64,000 nucleotides of DNA, taken from positions 62,001 through 126,000 of the forward strand of contig QCGL01000002.1 of assembly GCA_003279935.1 (NCBI GenBank). Direction: 5' to 3'. The position numbers and the translations under genes are program-made. The DNA comes from Prochlorococcus sp. AG-388-A04. GTDB lineage: Bacteria; Cyanobacteriota; Cyanobacteriia; PCC-6307; Cyanobiaceae. Positions 29,931 to 38,960 of this stretch are shown one piece after another. The notes beneath the pieces were generated by a model, which searched no databases, was not told the DNA's origin, and was given only the letters and a program-made list of their open reading frames with translations. Position 1 is the stretch's first letter. Each line of letters begins with the position of its first letter.

Positions 29931-30788
29931 ATGATTACGAGTAAAACATCATTTCTTGCTTTGATTGGAAATCCAGTAAGTCACTCTTTATCTCCAGTTA
30001 TGCAGAATGCAGCTATTCAATATTTAGAGCTTGATTTAATTTATATAGCTATTCCTTGTAAAAATGAAGACTTAGAAATAGTTGTTAATTCTCTAAAAAA
30101 AATGAATTGTAGAGGTCTAAACATTACAATTCCCTTTAAACAAAAAGTATTTGATATTTGCAGTGAAATATCTCCAGTTGCAAAAAAAGTAAAGGCCATA
30201 AATACCCTTAAATTAACCGAGAATAAAAATTGGCTCGGAACAAATACCGATATTGATGGATTTATTTATCCTTTAAAAAAACTTAATTTAGTTAAAAAAA
30301 ATTCATTAATTTTAGGGTCTGGGGGAGCAGCAAGATCAGTAATCCAAGGCCTAATAGAATTAAAATTATCAAAAATTACAATCATTTCACGGAAAAAAAA
30401 TTCTTTAGATGAATTAATTAGCAACTTTAAAAATGACATCAAAATAGAAATTTTACTGAATACTAATCCCGAAATTGATAATTTAATTAAAGAAGCTGAT
30501 TTAATAATCAATACAACACCAGTAGGGATGATTAATACTTCAAGTGATGTTGACATACCATTTGGTGAAAATTTTTGGAATTCTATAAACTCAAAAACAA
30601 TCGTCTATGACCTTATTTACAATCCTTCTCCTACTCCATTCTTGAAATTTTGCGATAAAAAAGGATGCATGACTATAGACGGATTACAAATGCTAATTGC
30701 TCAAGGGGCAAAATCATTATCATATTGGACAAACGGATTAGAAGTACCTTTTGAGGTTATGCATGATGCATTAAAAAAATATCTTTAA
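29931..30788 (+). CDS. aroE: Shikimate dehydrogenase
   Basis: NADPH-dependent reduction of 3-dehydroshikimate to shikimate. The 285 residues are full length. The substrate-binding N-terminal domain shows LIGNPVSHSLSPVMQNAA and NITIPFKQKV with the catalytic lysine; NTDIDGF supplies the catalytic aspartate. The NADP-binding glycine motif LGSGGAARSVI is near residue 127. ATG at 29931 is chosen because the family begins close to this point; an open frame to 29877 adds 18 unlike residues. It diverges from dnaK across 117 bases. Confidence 0.96.
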   Translation: MITSKTSFLALIGNPVSHSLSPVMQNAAIQYLELDLIYIAIPCKNEDLEIVVNSLKKMNCRGLNITIPFKQKVFDICSEISPVAKKVKAINTLKLTENKNWLGTNTDIDGFIYPLKKLNLVKKNSLILGSGGAARSVIQGLIELKLSKITIISRKKNSLDELISNFKNDIKIEILLNTNPEIDNLIKEADLIINTTPVGMINTSSDVDIPFGENFWNSINSKTIVYDLIYNPSPTPFLKFCDKKGCMTIDGLQMLIAQGAKSLSYWTNGLEVPFEVMHDALKKYL

Positions 30789-30895
30789 TCAAATAAATTA
30801 TTTATAGTTACAAATAATTTGACCTTGATAATGTATCGTAAGTAGTGAACAGACGCTCATAAAAAAATTTTGAGCCAAAGACCTTGTCTGAAATT

Positions 30896-31363
30896 ATGAC
30901 CGATCAAATTTTTTACGAAACAATGTACATTCTTCGTCCTGATATAGCGGAGGATGAAGTTACTAATCACATAGATAAATATAATAAGCTTCTTGAAGAA
31001 GTAGGGGGTAAAATCCTCGATAGTCAAATGAGAGGTAAAAGGAGATTAGCTTATCAAATTGCAAAACACAGAGAAGGTATTTATGTACAATTAAGTCATC
31101 AAGGAGATGGTCAACATATTTACAAAATAGAAAAAGCGATGCGTTTAAGTGAAGATGTTATTAGATATTTGACAGTAAAACAAGAAGGACCTTTACCAAC
31201 ACCAAAGTCTTCCAGTAAAGGATCTACCCAACAAGAAAAAAAAGAAATTGAGAATATTAACTCAACTAATAAATCAGAACCTAAAGAAGACGAAACTAAT
31301 GATAAAAAGACTGTAGCTTCTGAATCTCAATCTCCTCAAGAAAAAGAGTCTCAAGAGGCTTGA
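30896..31363 (+). CDS. rpsF: 30S ribosomal protein S6
   Basis: Small-subunit ribosomal protein that binds 16S rRNA with S18. The core (about residues 1-100) contains [37 protein letters not shown] and [14 protein letters not shown], all typical of S6. A tail of about 55 residues rich in Glu, Lys, Ser and Asn follows, so the protein has 155 residues where most bacterial S6 proteins have 95-135. I prefer ATG 30896 over TTG 30884. It converges with argG with a 3-base gap. Confidence 0.96.
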   Translation: MTDQIFYETMYILRPDIAEDEVTNHIDKYNKLLEEVGGKILDSQMRGKRRLAYQIAKHREGIYVQLSHQGDGQHIYKIEKAMRLSEDVIRYLTVKQEGPLPTPKSSSKGSTQQEKKEIENINSTNKSEPKEDETNDKKTVASESQSPQEKESQEA

Positions 31364-31366
31364 ACT

Positions 31367-32581
31367 CTAATTATTCATTTTTGAATTTAATTCTGCCCAT
31401 ATTTTATTAGACATCCCCCACATATAAATAAATCCCTCTGCTTGCTTGTGATTAAAAATATCATCTTTACTATAAGTTGCGAGATCTTCTCTATAGAGAG
31501 AATTATTTTCAGAAGAACGACCAATTACTATTGCATTTGCCTTATGTAATCTTATTTTGACCTTCCCATTAACAGATGATTGAGTGGAATCAATAAAACC
31601 ATCTAATGCTTGCTTGAGAGGACCAAACCAAAATCCCTGATAAACTAATTGACCCCATTTTTTTTCTACTAAATGTTTGAAATCTAATACATCTGGATTT
31701 AATGTTATGCTTTCCAATTCTTTGTGAGCTTTTATAAGAAGTAAAAGGCCGGGAGCCTCATATATTTCTCTACTCTTAATACCGACAACTCTATCTTCGA
31801 TCATATCTATTCTCCCAAAGCCATGTTCTCCTGCTAAAGAATTAGCCTTTTGAATAATATCTACAGGACTTAAAAATTCATTATCTATTGCAATAGGCAA
31901 TCCATTTTGAAATACAATTTCTATATCTCTTGGAGAATTTGGTGCGTCATAAATAGATGAAGTCATATCAAAAACGTCTTCATTAGGTTCTTGCATAGGA
32001 TCCTCCAATAAACCAGCCTCGATACTACGACCAAGAAGATTTACGTCAATCGAATATGGTGACTTCTTAGAAACAGGAGCAGGAATTCCAAATTTTTCTC
32101 CATACAAAATAGCTTCTTCTCGACTCATCTTCCATTCTCTAGCAGGTGTAATTATCTTTAAATCAGGTCCTAAAGCATGAATAGCCAAATCAAATCTTAC
32201 TTGATCATTTCCTTTTCCTGTACAACCATGCGCCACGGCATCAGCATTTAGTTCTCTTGCCAAATTTACAAGATTTTCCGCTATCAGGGGTCTTGCCAAG
32301 GCGGTTGATAAAGGATACTTTTCACCATAAAGTGCATTCGCTCTAATTGCAGGAAAAGCATACTTTTCTACAAAATTATCTATTAAATTACCAATCACAG
32401 ATTTTGTCGCACCTGAGTTTAACGCTTTTTGTCTAACAATCTCTAAATCTTCTCCTTGACCAAGATCAGCTACAAAAGTTACGACTTCTGCAATACCATA
32501 TTCATTTTTTAAAAATGGAATGCAGACACTAGTATCAACCCCTCCAGAATATGCAAGAACGACTTTTTTTACCTGCTGCAT
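31367..32581 (-). CDS. argG: Argininosuccinate synthase
   Basis: Joins citrulline and aspartate using ATP, the penultimate step of arginine synthesis; argH, the last step, is at 58942-60321. The 404 residues match the family. The PP-loop [11 protein letters not shown] is at residues 9-19. Other signatures are [15 protein letters not shown] near residue 113 and [15 protein letters not shown] near residue 170. ATG at 32581 is supported by a clear Shine-Dalgarno GGAGGT on the minus strand about 8 bases upstream (32590-32595); a TTG inside that motif at 32596 is rejected as the start. Confidence 0.97.
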   Translation of the reverse strand: MQQVKKVVLAYSGGVDTSVCIPFLKNEYGIAEVVTFVADLGQGEDLEIVRQKALNSGATKSVIGNLIDNFVEKYAFPAIRANALYGEKYPLSTALARPLIAENLVNLARELNADAVAHGCTGKGNDQVRFDLAIHALGPDLKIITPAREWKMSREEAILYGEKFGIPAPVSKKSPYSIDVNLLGRSIEAGLLEDPMQEPNEDVFDMTSSIYDAPNSPRDIEIVFQNGLPIAIDNEFLSPVDIIQKANSLAGEHGFGRIDMIEDRVVGIKSREIYEAPGLLLLIKAHKELESITLNPDVLDFKHLVEKKWGQLVYQGFWFGPLKQALDGFIDSTQSSVNGKVKIRLHKANAIVIGRSSENNSLYREDLATYSKDDIFNHKQAEGFIYMWGMSNKIWAELNSKMNN

Positions 32582-32612
32582 TAAAATTACCTCCAAGGAG
32601 AAAGCTGAAATC

Positions 32613-32816
32613 CTAATTACTTTCAGCTTTCAAAATTTTATTAAAAACTAATAGTATTGTAACTACAAGTGCTGGACCAAAAACTAGTAAAAGTACAAGA
32701 TAATTATTAATTAATAAAGTATCTGGCTTTAAAAAGCCATAGTATTTAAAAAAAATGGCTAAGAGGAGTGAAATTGGCCAAATTAGAAAATATTTTAAAT
32801 TTTCTTTATTAAACAA
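32613..32816 (-). CDS. Small two-helix membrane protein, unknown
   Basis: I do not recognise this 67-residue frame. It has two clear hydrophobic segments, residues about 9-26 ([14 protein letters not shown]) and about 38-60 ([21 protein letters not shown]), joined by a short loop containing KPDTLL. It is probably an inner- or thylakoid-membrane peptide. The start is TTG at 32816; there is no internal methionine to start from. It ends 31 bases upstream of argG on the same strand and may be co-transcribed with it. It fills an otherwise unexplained gap, which supports it, but the function is unknown. Confidence 0.55.
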   Translation of the reverse strand: MFNKENLKYFLIWPISLLLAIFFKYYGFLKPDTLLINNYLVLLLVFGPALVVTILLVFNKILKAESN

Positions 32817-32869
32817 AATTCTTCAAGTACATGTTTATGTATTATGGTATAAAAAGACAGATTTTTTAA

Positions 32870-33148
32870 ATGGATTCTAATAAACTCAAAATTAGATTAA
32901 GTGAAATTAGTGAAGTTAATCCAGCCTTAACTTGTTATCACAGAGAAGAACCTGCTCCTGTATTGCCATTAAGGGAAGAACCTGATTTGCTATCTTGGCT
33001 AGAAGAAACAGGCAGACTTGTAAATGAAAAGGATGGAGATTCTCAAGAGATAAGTACAATTGAAGAAGAAGAACTTTCAGCTTTAATGGGAGAAAAAGAA
33101 GATTATAAAACGGAAGAAGACGTTTCGAATGATGATTGGGAAGACTAG
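32870..33148 (+). CDS. DUF3134-family conserved cyanobacterial protein
   Basis: A 92-residue acidic protein. The central NPALTCYHREEPAPVLPLRE followed by EPDLLSWLEETGRL resembles DUF3134, a family known mainly from cyanobacteria and without a described function. The C-terminal 40 residues are rich in Glu and Asp and look disordered. No signal peptide or membrane segment is seen. ATG at 32870. The downstream mraY start lies 20 bases inside this gene, which suggests coupled translation and a link, at least in expression, with cell-wall synthesis. Confidence 0.8.
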   Translation: MDSNKLKIRLSEISEVNPALTCYHREEPAPVLPLREEPDLLSWLEETGRLVNEKDGDSQEISTIEEEELSALMGEKEDYKTEEDVSNDDWED

Positions 33149-34208
33149 ATCACTAACTTTTACTTCTTTATTTTTTTTACTTGTAATTTCATTAATAGTA
33201 AATTCTTACATTTTCAATAATTTACTAATAATTAATATTTTTCTGATATTTAGTTTAATTTCATTCGTAATAACAAAATATGGTTTAAAAATAATTAAAC
33301 AATTAAATTTATTGCAAAATATAAGAAAAGAAGGCCCCTCTTTTCATTTTAATAAAGCAAAGACACCTACGATGGGCGGAATATTTATTATTTTGCCGTT
33401 TTTATTACTACTTTTAATAGTTAGTAATAGCTTTGATTCTATTGGTATATTATTATTATTTTTTTGTACTATAAGTTTTTTCATTATAGGATTTGTAGAC
33501 GATTATTTAAGTATTGCAAACAAAAAAAATACGGGTTTAAAATCTAATGAAAAATTTACATTACAAGCTTTAATTTCAGTATTGTTTATCATATTTGCAA
33601 GTCAAAGCGATTATATTAATCCATTGATCACTATATCTAATAATTGGATTATAAATACAAATATAGTAATTTTTCCAATCTGTTTTTTAACCTTAGTAGG
33701 TTTAAGTAATGCAGTAAATTTGACTGATGGCCTAGACGGATTAGCTGCTGGATGTAGCGCAATAGTTTTTTTTGGACTTGGTACAGAAATATTTATTAAA
33801 GGTCAAAAAGATTTAATAATTTATGGTCTTATTTCCTATGCAATGTCAGGTTTATGTATAGGTTTTCTAAAATACAACAAATATCCTGCAAAGATATTTA
33901 TGGGAGATACTGGATCATTAACAATTGGTGCGGCGTTAGGATCTATTTCAATATTAACAAATAGTTTTTTTACGTTATTTATTATCTCAGGAATATTTAT
34001 TATTGAAGTTATATCAGTAATGATTCAGGTAAGTTTTTTTAAAATTACCAAAAAGTTATTTAAAAAAGGGAAAAGAGTTTTTTTGATGACACCAATTCAT
34101 CATCATTTTGAACTAAAGGGTATCAAAGAAGAAAAAATAGTTGAAAACTTCTGGAAAGTCAACATATTACTTGTTGTTTTAGGTATAGTTTTAAAAATAA
34201 ATCTTTGA
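33129..34208 (+). CDS. mraY: Phospho-N-acetylmuramoyl-pentapeptide transferase
   Basis: Integral membrane enzyme that transfers phospho-MurNAc-pentapeptide to undecaprenyl phosphate, making lipid I for peptidoglycan. The 359 residues have about ten hydrophobic helices. Catalytic and family motifs are TPTMGGIFI, IGFVDDYLSIANKK near residue 120, VNLTDGLDGLAAG near residue 195, FMGDTGSLTIGA, and the histidine loop TPIHHHFELKG near residue 325. ATG at 33129 overlaps the DUF3134 gene by 20 bases. No other mur genes are in the window, so it sits outside a dcw cluster. Confidence 0.97.
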   Translation: MMIGKTRSLTFTSLFFLLVISLIVNSYIFNNLLIINIFLIFSLISFVITKYGLKIIKQLNLLQNIRKEGPSFHFNKAKTPTMGGIFIILPFLLLLLIVSNSFDSIGILLLFFCTISFFIIGFVDDYLSIANKKNTGLKSNEKFTLQALISVLFIIFASQSDYINPLITISNNWIINTNIVIFPICFLTLVGLSNAVNLTDGLDGLAAGCSAIVFFGLGTEIFIKGQKDLIIYGLISYAMSGLCIGFLKYNKYPAKIFMGDTGSLTIGAALGSISILTNSFFTLFIISGIFIIEVISVMIQVSFFKITKKLFKKGKRVFLMTPIHHHFELKGIKEEKIVENFWKVNILLVVLGIVLKINL

Positions 34209-34218
34209 ATTATTAAGT

Positions 34219-34479
34219 ATGAGTTTCTTTACTTGGAAGGATGATGGCTTAACAAATGACTGTGTAAGTCTTGATGCAATGGCTTCTCGGTTTGAAGAAA
34301 CAGCTAAGCTAATAAAAAAATTATCTAAAAAAGGCTTTAAATTAAAAAAAACGCAAAAAAGTCAGTTAATCATTCATTCTGATCCACAAATTTTTGATCA
34401 ATGGGGCTTTATAAGTGAGGAACTACCTTTCAAACAACTTTCTTTGATTCCTGATGATGAAACTATTGTCGATTTTTGA
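34219..34479 (+). CDS. Conserved small protein, unknown function
   Basis: An 86-residue soluble protein that I cannot assign to a named family. It opens MSFFTWKDDGLTNDC, has a basic helical middle (FEETAKLIKKLSKKGFKLKK), and ends in a more ordered part with QLIIHSDPQIFDQWGF and FKQLSLIPDD. ATG start at 34219, 10 bases after mraY, so it probably belongs to the same transcription unit. Its last 82 bases overlap, tail to tail, the 3' end of the sucrose-phosphate synthase gene. The ordered look of the C-terminus suggests that both frames are used. Confidence 0.7.
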   Translation: MSFFTWKDDGLTNDCVSLDAMASRFEETAKLIKKLSKKGFKLKKTQKSQLIIHSDPQIFDQWGFISEELPFKQLSLIPDDETIVDF

Positions 34480-35810
34480 TAGAGACCTTGCAAGATTGAT
34501 AAATAATTTCTGACATGAGTATTCCAACTAAAATGTCTATGGACTCCTTCGATTCCATTTCTACTCCATAACTTCCATTGAGAATTATCTGAAATACCTT
34601 TTTCAAGAGCAATTTTCAACTGATTAATATCGGTTACATCTACTAATAAGCCATTTTCACATTTTGCATGAATTTCTTTAGGACCTCCATCATCTGTAGC
34701 TATAAAAGGTAAACCACATGAAGAAGCTTCAAGTAATGTTAAGCCAAAAGGTTCTGTTAGGGCAGGATTCACAAAAATTCCTCCCCTACTGGCTGCCCAT
34801 CTATATAAAGAAGGAATATTTTCGGGAGAATGTTTTTTGGGATAAGCCACTTTTCCATATAAATTATATTTGTCTATCATTTCAAAAATCTTTTGAAAAA
34901 CCTCTCTTTGTTGAGAATCAAGTTTAGAGGTATTGTCTCTACAACCTAGAACTAAAATTAAGTTAGTTTTTCTTTTTAATTTTTCTGATCGTCCATAACA
35001 TTCAACTAAAGAAGGAATATTTTTTCTTCTTACTGCTCTAGAGATAGCCAATATAGGAGGCTTTCTTAAGTCTTTCAAAAAAGGAAGCATCATAGTATCA
35101 ATTTCAGAGGTCTCGGTTGTTGAATGAATATGATGAAATTTAGTATGGTCAACTCCAGGAGCAATAACTTTTGATTTTTCAGACGAAAAAGAGTGATATC
35201 GGGAATATTGATATACAGATTCTTGTTTAGTGCTTGTCACAACGATATCCGCATATTTTAAAGACTCTTCTTCTGCATTAATTCTTTCGCTGATACAATA
35301 GAGCTTTTCAATTTGATTAATTTTTAAACCAGCCTCGAGTAATTTTCTTTTTTTCTCTCTTCCTAAAGAATGCCCTGTGAAAATAAAAGGTACTTTTAAA
35401 GCTTTACTTAATCTAACTCCCACATGGCCAGCATCTGCATAATGAGCGTGGATAAAGCTTGGCTTATTTTCGTGTTTTTGATAATGCTGAATAAGATTTT
35501 GAGTTAATTCGTCTAAATAAGGCCAAAATAATTCTTTTCTTAAATACTTATTGGGTCCAAATTGAAATCTTAAAATTCGAGCTCCCGGTGCAATAAATTC
35601 TTGCTCTTTTGAATAGGAACTATCAATTTTACTATCTTTAATGAGTCGAGTAACTAAATCAACTTGATCAACTTCTGAAATATTAGCCAAACTTTTTACC
35701 AATTCCAAAACATATTGCGTTTGTCCACCAGTGTCTGAATCTCTACCTAATTCAAGACTATTAGAACGTATTAAACCATGCAAATGTAAATGTAAAAATT
35801 TCAAACTCAT
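34398..35810 (-). CDS. spsA: Sucrose-phosphate synthase, glucosyltransferase domain only
   Basis: GT-B glycosyltransferase of 470 residues that makes sucrose 6-phosphate from a nucleotide-glucose and fructose 6-phosphate. The N-terminus shows the family signature HLHGLIRSNSLELGRDSDTG, followed by HAHYADAGHVGV and FTGHSLGREKK. The C-terminal nucleotide-sugar site has ALTEPFGLTLLEA and ATDDGGPKEI. Unlike two-domain enzymes, no HAD-type sucrose-phosphatase domain follows, so a separate phosphatase is needed. Sucrose is a compatible solute in marine cyanobacteria. ATG at 35810. The last 27 codons overlap the small gene on the other strand. Confidence 0.93.
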   Translation of the reverse strand: MSLKFLHLHLHGLIRSNSLELGRDSDTGGQTQYVLELVKSLANISEVDQVDLVTRLIKDSKIDSSYSKEQEFIAPGARILRFQFGPNKYLRKELFWPYLDELTQNLIQHYQKHENKPSFIHAHYADAGHVGVRLSKALKVPFIFTGHSLGREKKRKLLEAGLKINQIEKLYCISERINAEEESLKYADIVVTSTKQESVYQYSRYHSFSSEKSKVIAPGVDHTKFHHIHSTTETSEIDTMMLPFLKDLRKPPILAISRAVRRKNIPSLVECYGRSEKLKRKTNLILVLGCRDNTSKLDSQQREVFQKIFEMIDKYNLYGKVAYPKKHSPENIPSLYRWAASRGGIFVNPALTEPFGLTLLEASSCGLPFIATDDGGPKEIHAKCENGLLVDVTDINQLKIALEKGISDNSQWKLWSRNGIEGVHRHFSWNTHVRNYLSILQGLYQKSTIVSSSGIKESCLKGSSSLIKPH

Positions 35811-36005
35811 TTGGCTCTTTTGAACACATTATTACTAATAGGCTGGATTTAAACGTAGAAATATTAAGAAAGCATTATGATTTATTATTTTAAAAAAGTT
35901 ATAACTACTAAAAGTCTAGCTATGATTGATTTTTTACATTTTAATAAAAAGATAATTTTACATATTATATATTAACAATACGAAGAAATATAACTGGTTT
36001 AAAGC

Positions 36006-38906
36006 TTAATTTAGAGCTTCTTTTAAGTATTTAGCTGTATAACTTGTTGAATGTTTCGCAACATCTTCAGGTGTACCCTCGACTATAATCTCTCCACCTT
36101 TATCACCTCCATCAGGTCCAAGATCAATTATCCAGTCTGAACATCTAATAACGTCCAAATTATGCTCAATAACAACAACGGAATTACCTTTATCTACTAA
36201 ACGTTGAATAACATCCATTAATTTATGAACATCATAAAAACTTAACCCAGTTGTTGGCTCATCAATTAAATACAAAGTTTTTCCAGTAGCTCTTTTAGAT
36301 AATTCAGTTGCTAATTTTACTCTTTGTGCTTCTCCACCAGATAGTGTTGGAGCTGGCTGGCCTAACTTGACATAACCAAGCCCTACATCAACTAATGTAG
36401 ATAATCTATCAGCTGCTTGCGGGATCGCGGAAAAAGTTTCTGCCGCCTGCTCAACAGTCATTTCTAAAACATCAGAAATATTAAAACCTTTGTATTTAAC
36501 TTGAAGAGTTTCTCTATTAAAACGAGCTCCCTTACATACATCGCATTGAACATAGACATCAGGTAAAAAATTCATTTCAATTACATTTACTCCTTGTCCT
36601 CGACAAGCTTCACATCTACCTCCTTTTACGTTAAAGCTGAATTGCCCAGCTTGATAACCTCTAGCTTTAGCTTCTATAGTCGCAGTAAATAACTGTCTTA
36701 TTGGATCAAAAGCCCCTGTATAAGTTGCAGGGTTTGATCTAGGTGTTCTTCCAATAGGAGATTGATCAATAACAATTACCTTATCTATAGCTTTTATCCC
36801 TTTTAACTCTTTAACACCTTTAGGGAAAGGTACTTTTAAACCAAGAGAATGACTAAGCGCAGGATGTAATAATTCATTAACTAATGTACTTTTTCCACTT
36901 CCACTCACTCCGGTTACCGAAACTAATCTCCCCAAAGGAAATTCAACTGATATGTTTTTTAAATTATTTTTAACGCAGTTATTTAAAATTAAACTTTTCT
37001 TGACTGAAGATCTACGTTCTTTGGGAGTAGGAATCGATTTTCTTCCACTGAGATATGCTCCAGTTAAAGACTTCTTTGAATTTAAAACATCTTCAAATGT
37101 ACCTTTTGCAATGATTTCCCCTCCATAAACTCCTGCACCCGGTCCAATATCTACTAAGTAATCAGCTGATTTCATAGTATCTTCATCATGTTCAACAACA
37201 ACAAGTGTATTTCCCAAATCTCTTAGACTTTTTAATGTTTCCAGCAATCTATCATTATCTCTTTGGTGTAAACCAATACTGGGTTCATCCAATACATATA
37301 AAACACCAGTTAAGCCAGCTCCAATTTGAGTTGCTAATCTTATACGTTGTGCCTCTCCTCCTGATAGAGTCATTGCTGGTCTATCTAAAGTTAAATAATC
37401 TAAACCGACATTGATTAGAAACTTTAAACGAAGTCGAATTTCTTTTAAAACTAGTTCACCTATTTGTTTCTGTTTTTCAGATAAAGAAATATTTTCTTTT
37501 ATATTTTTACTTATCCCCATTATTTTCTCAATATGAAGTAAAGTTTCTGAGACACTTATAGAGGTCAAATCAGTAATACTGTATGGTCCAATCTTAACGG
37601 CGAGTGCTTCTGGTTTTAATCTTTTACCAGAACATGTTTTACAAGGAACTAACTCTAAATATTTTTCAAGCTTTTGCTTAACTGATTCTCCATTAGTTTC
37701 GGTTAATTGCCTTTCTAAAATTGGCAAGATTCCTTCAAAAGGTCTTTCGAAACCACCAGAACCCTTAAAACGACTATCCGCTTGAATTACAATTGGCTTA
37801 TCAGATCCAGAAAGTAAAACATTTTTTTGTAAATCACTCAAATCTTTCCATGGAGTTTTCAATTCAAAACCATAAGCTTGTCCAACTGAATAAAGTAATG
37901 AAAAATAATAAGTATTATCTTTTTCACTCCAGGGAGCTATAGCCGCATAAACAGGTAAAGAAGTGTCAGGTATTACTCTTTCTGCAGTAAATTTTTTTAG
38001 ATATCCAATACCATGGCAATCAGGGCAAGCACCGTAGGGACTGTTAAAAGAAAATAGTCTTGGAGACAACTCTTCTACAATAGATCCGTGAATTGGACAT
38101 GCATAATTCTCTGAATATAACTTTTCTTTATCTAAATTCGGAGGTAGAGTTTCTCCTTTTTTTGGAACAACTTCTACAATTGATAATCCATCCCCTCTTT
38201 TAAGACAAGTTTGTAAAGAATCGTTCAATCTTTCTTGGATTCCATCTCTCGCAATCAATCGATCAACTACTACCTCGATATTGTGAGTATGATTTTTGTC
38301 TAATTCAATACTATCTGCAAGTTCTCTTACTTCACCATTAATTCGTACTCGAGCAAAGCCTTCTGCTGCTAATCCACTAAGTAATTTTGCATGAGTTCCT
38401 TTTTTACCTCTTACAACAGGTGCAAGTAATTGATATCTTGTTCCTTCAGGTAGCAAAACTATTTGATCAACCATTTCATCAATTGTTTGAGGAGCAATAG
38501 GTAAACCACAGTGGTGGCAATGAGGTTCTCCTGCGCGCCCAAATAATAATCTCAAATAATCTTGTATCTCAGTTACAGTTCCAACAGTTGATCGAGGATT
38601 ATGACTCGTTGATTTTTGATCTATGGAAATAGCAGGAGATAAGCCCTCAATATTATCTACATCCGGTTTATCAACTTGACCTAGAAATTGTCTTGCGTAA
38701 GCAGAAAGACTTTCTACATATCTCCTTTGACCTTCAGCAAAAATAGTATCAAAAGCCAAAGAGCTTTTGCCACTACCGCTCACACCTGTGAAAACAATAA
38801 ATTTATTTCTTGGAAGAATTAGATCTATATTTTTTAAATTATGTTGTCGAGCGCCTCGAATCCTAATTGAATTATCTTCGTTAATACCAATATTTTTTTT
38901 TACCAT
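36006..38906 (-). CDS. uvrA: UvrABC excinuclease subunit A
   Basis: Damage-sensing ATPase of nucleotide excision repair; 966 residues, full length. Both ABC modules are present: Walker A GVSGSGKSSLAF near residue 42 and GVSGSGKSTLVNELL near residue 665. The signature sequences TLSGGEAQRIRLATQIG and TLSGGEAQRVKLATELS are each followed by a Walker B with DEPS or DEPT. Zinc-binding cysteine pairs are CHHC near 130, CPDC in the first module and CEAC with CDVC in the second. ATG at 38906. The 195-base gap downstream, 35811-36005, holds no convincing gene. Confidence 0.98.
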   Translation of the reverse strand: MVKKNIGINEDNSIRIRGARQHNLKNIDLILPRNKFIVFTGVSGSGKSSLAFDTIFAEGQRRYVESLSAYARQFLGQVDKPDVDNIEGLSPAISIDQKSTSHNPRSTVGTVTEIQDYLRLLFGRAGEPHCHHCGLPIAPQTIDEMVDQIVLLPEGTRYQLLAPVVRGKKGTHAKLLSGLAAEGFARVRINGEVRELADSIELDKNHTHNIEVVVDRLIARDGIQERLNDSLQTCLKRGDGLSIVEVVPKKGETLPPNLDKEKLYSENYACPIHGSIVEELSPRLFSFNSPYGACPDCHGIGYLKKFTAERVIPDTSLPVYAAIAPWSEKDNTYYFSLLYSVGQAYGFELKTPWKDLSDLQKNVLLSGSDKPIVIQADSRFKGSGGFERPFEGILPILERQLTETNGESVKQKLEKYLELVPCKTCSGKRLKPEALAVKIGPYSITDLTSISVSETLLHIEKIMGISKNIKENISLSEKQKQIGELVLKEIRLRLKFLINVGLDYLTLDRPAMTLSGGEAQRIRLATQIGAGLTGVLYVLDEPSIGLHQRDNDRLLETLKSLRDLGNTLVVVEHDEDTMKSADYLVDIGPGAGVYGGEIIAKGTFEDVLNSKKSLTGAYLSGRKSIPTPKERRSSVKKSLILNNCVKNNLKNISVEFPLGRLVSVTGVSGSGKSTLVNELLHPALSHSLGLKVPFPKGVKELKGIKAIDKVIVIDQSPIGRTPRSNPATYTGAFDPIRQLFTATIEAKARGYQAGQFSFNVKGGRCEACRGQGVNVIEMNFLPDVYVQCDVCKGARFNRETLQVKYKGFNISDVLEMTVEQAAETFSAIPQAADRLSTLVDVGLGYVKLGQPAPTLSGGEAQRVKLATELSKRATGKTLYLIDEPTTGLSFYDVHKLMDVIQRLVDKGNSVVVIEHNLDVIRCSDWIIDLGPDGGDKGGEIIVEGTPEDVAKHSTSYTAKYLKEALN

Positions 38907-38960
38907 GCTTAAATCTTAGAATGATTTAAAGAACACTTATTATAGTGGAATTTTTTTAAT

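Noticed and set aside
35877..35975. 32-codon ATG open frame in the gap between spsA and uvrA
   Set aside because: Very AT-rich low-complexity peptide, no recognisable feature; expected by chance. The 195-base gap probably holds the spsA promoter (a TATAAT on the minus strand at 35964-35969).
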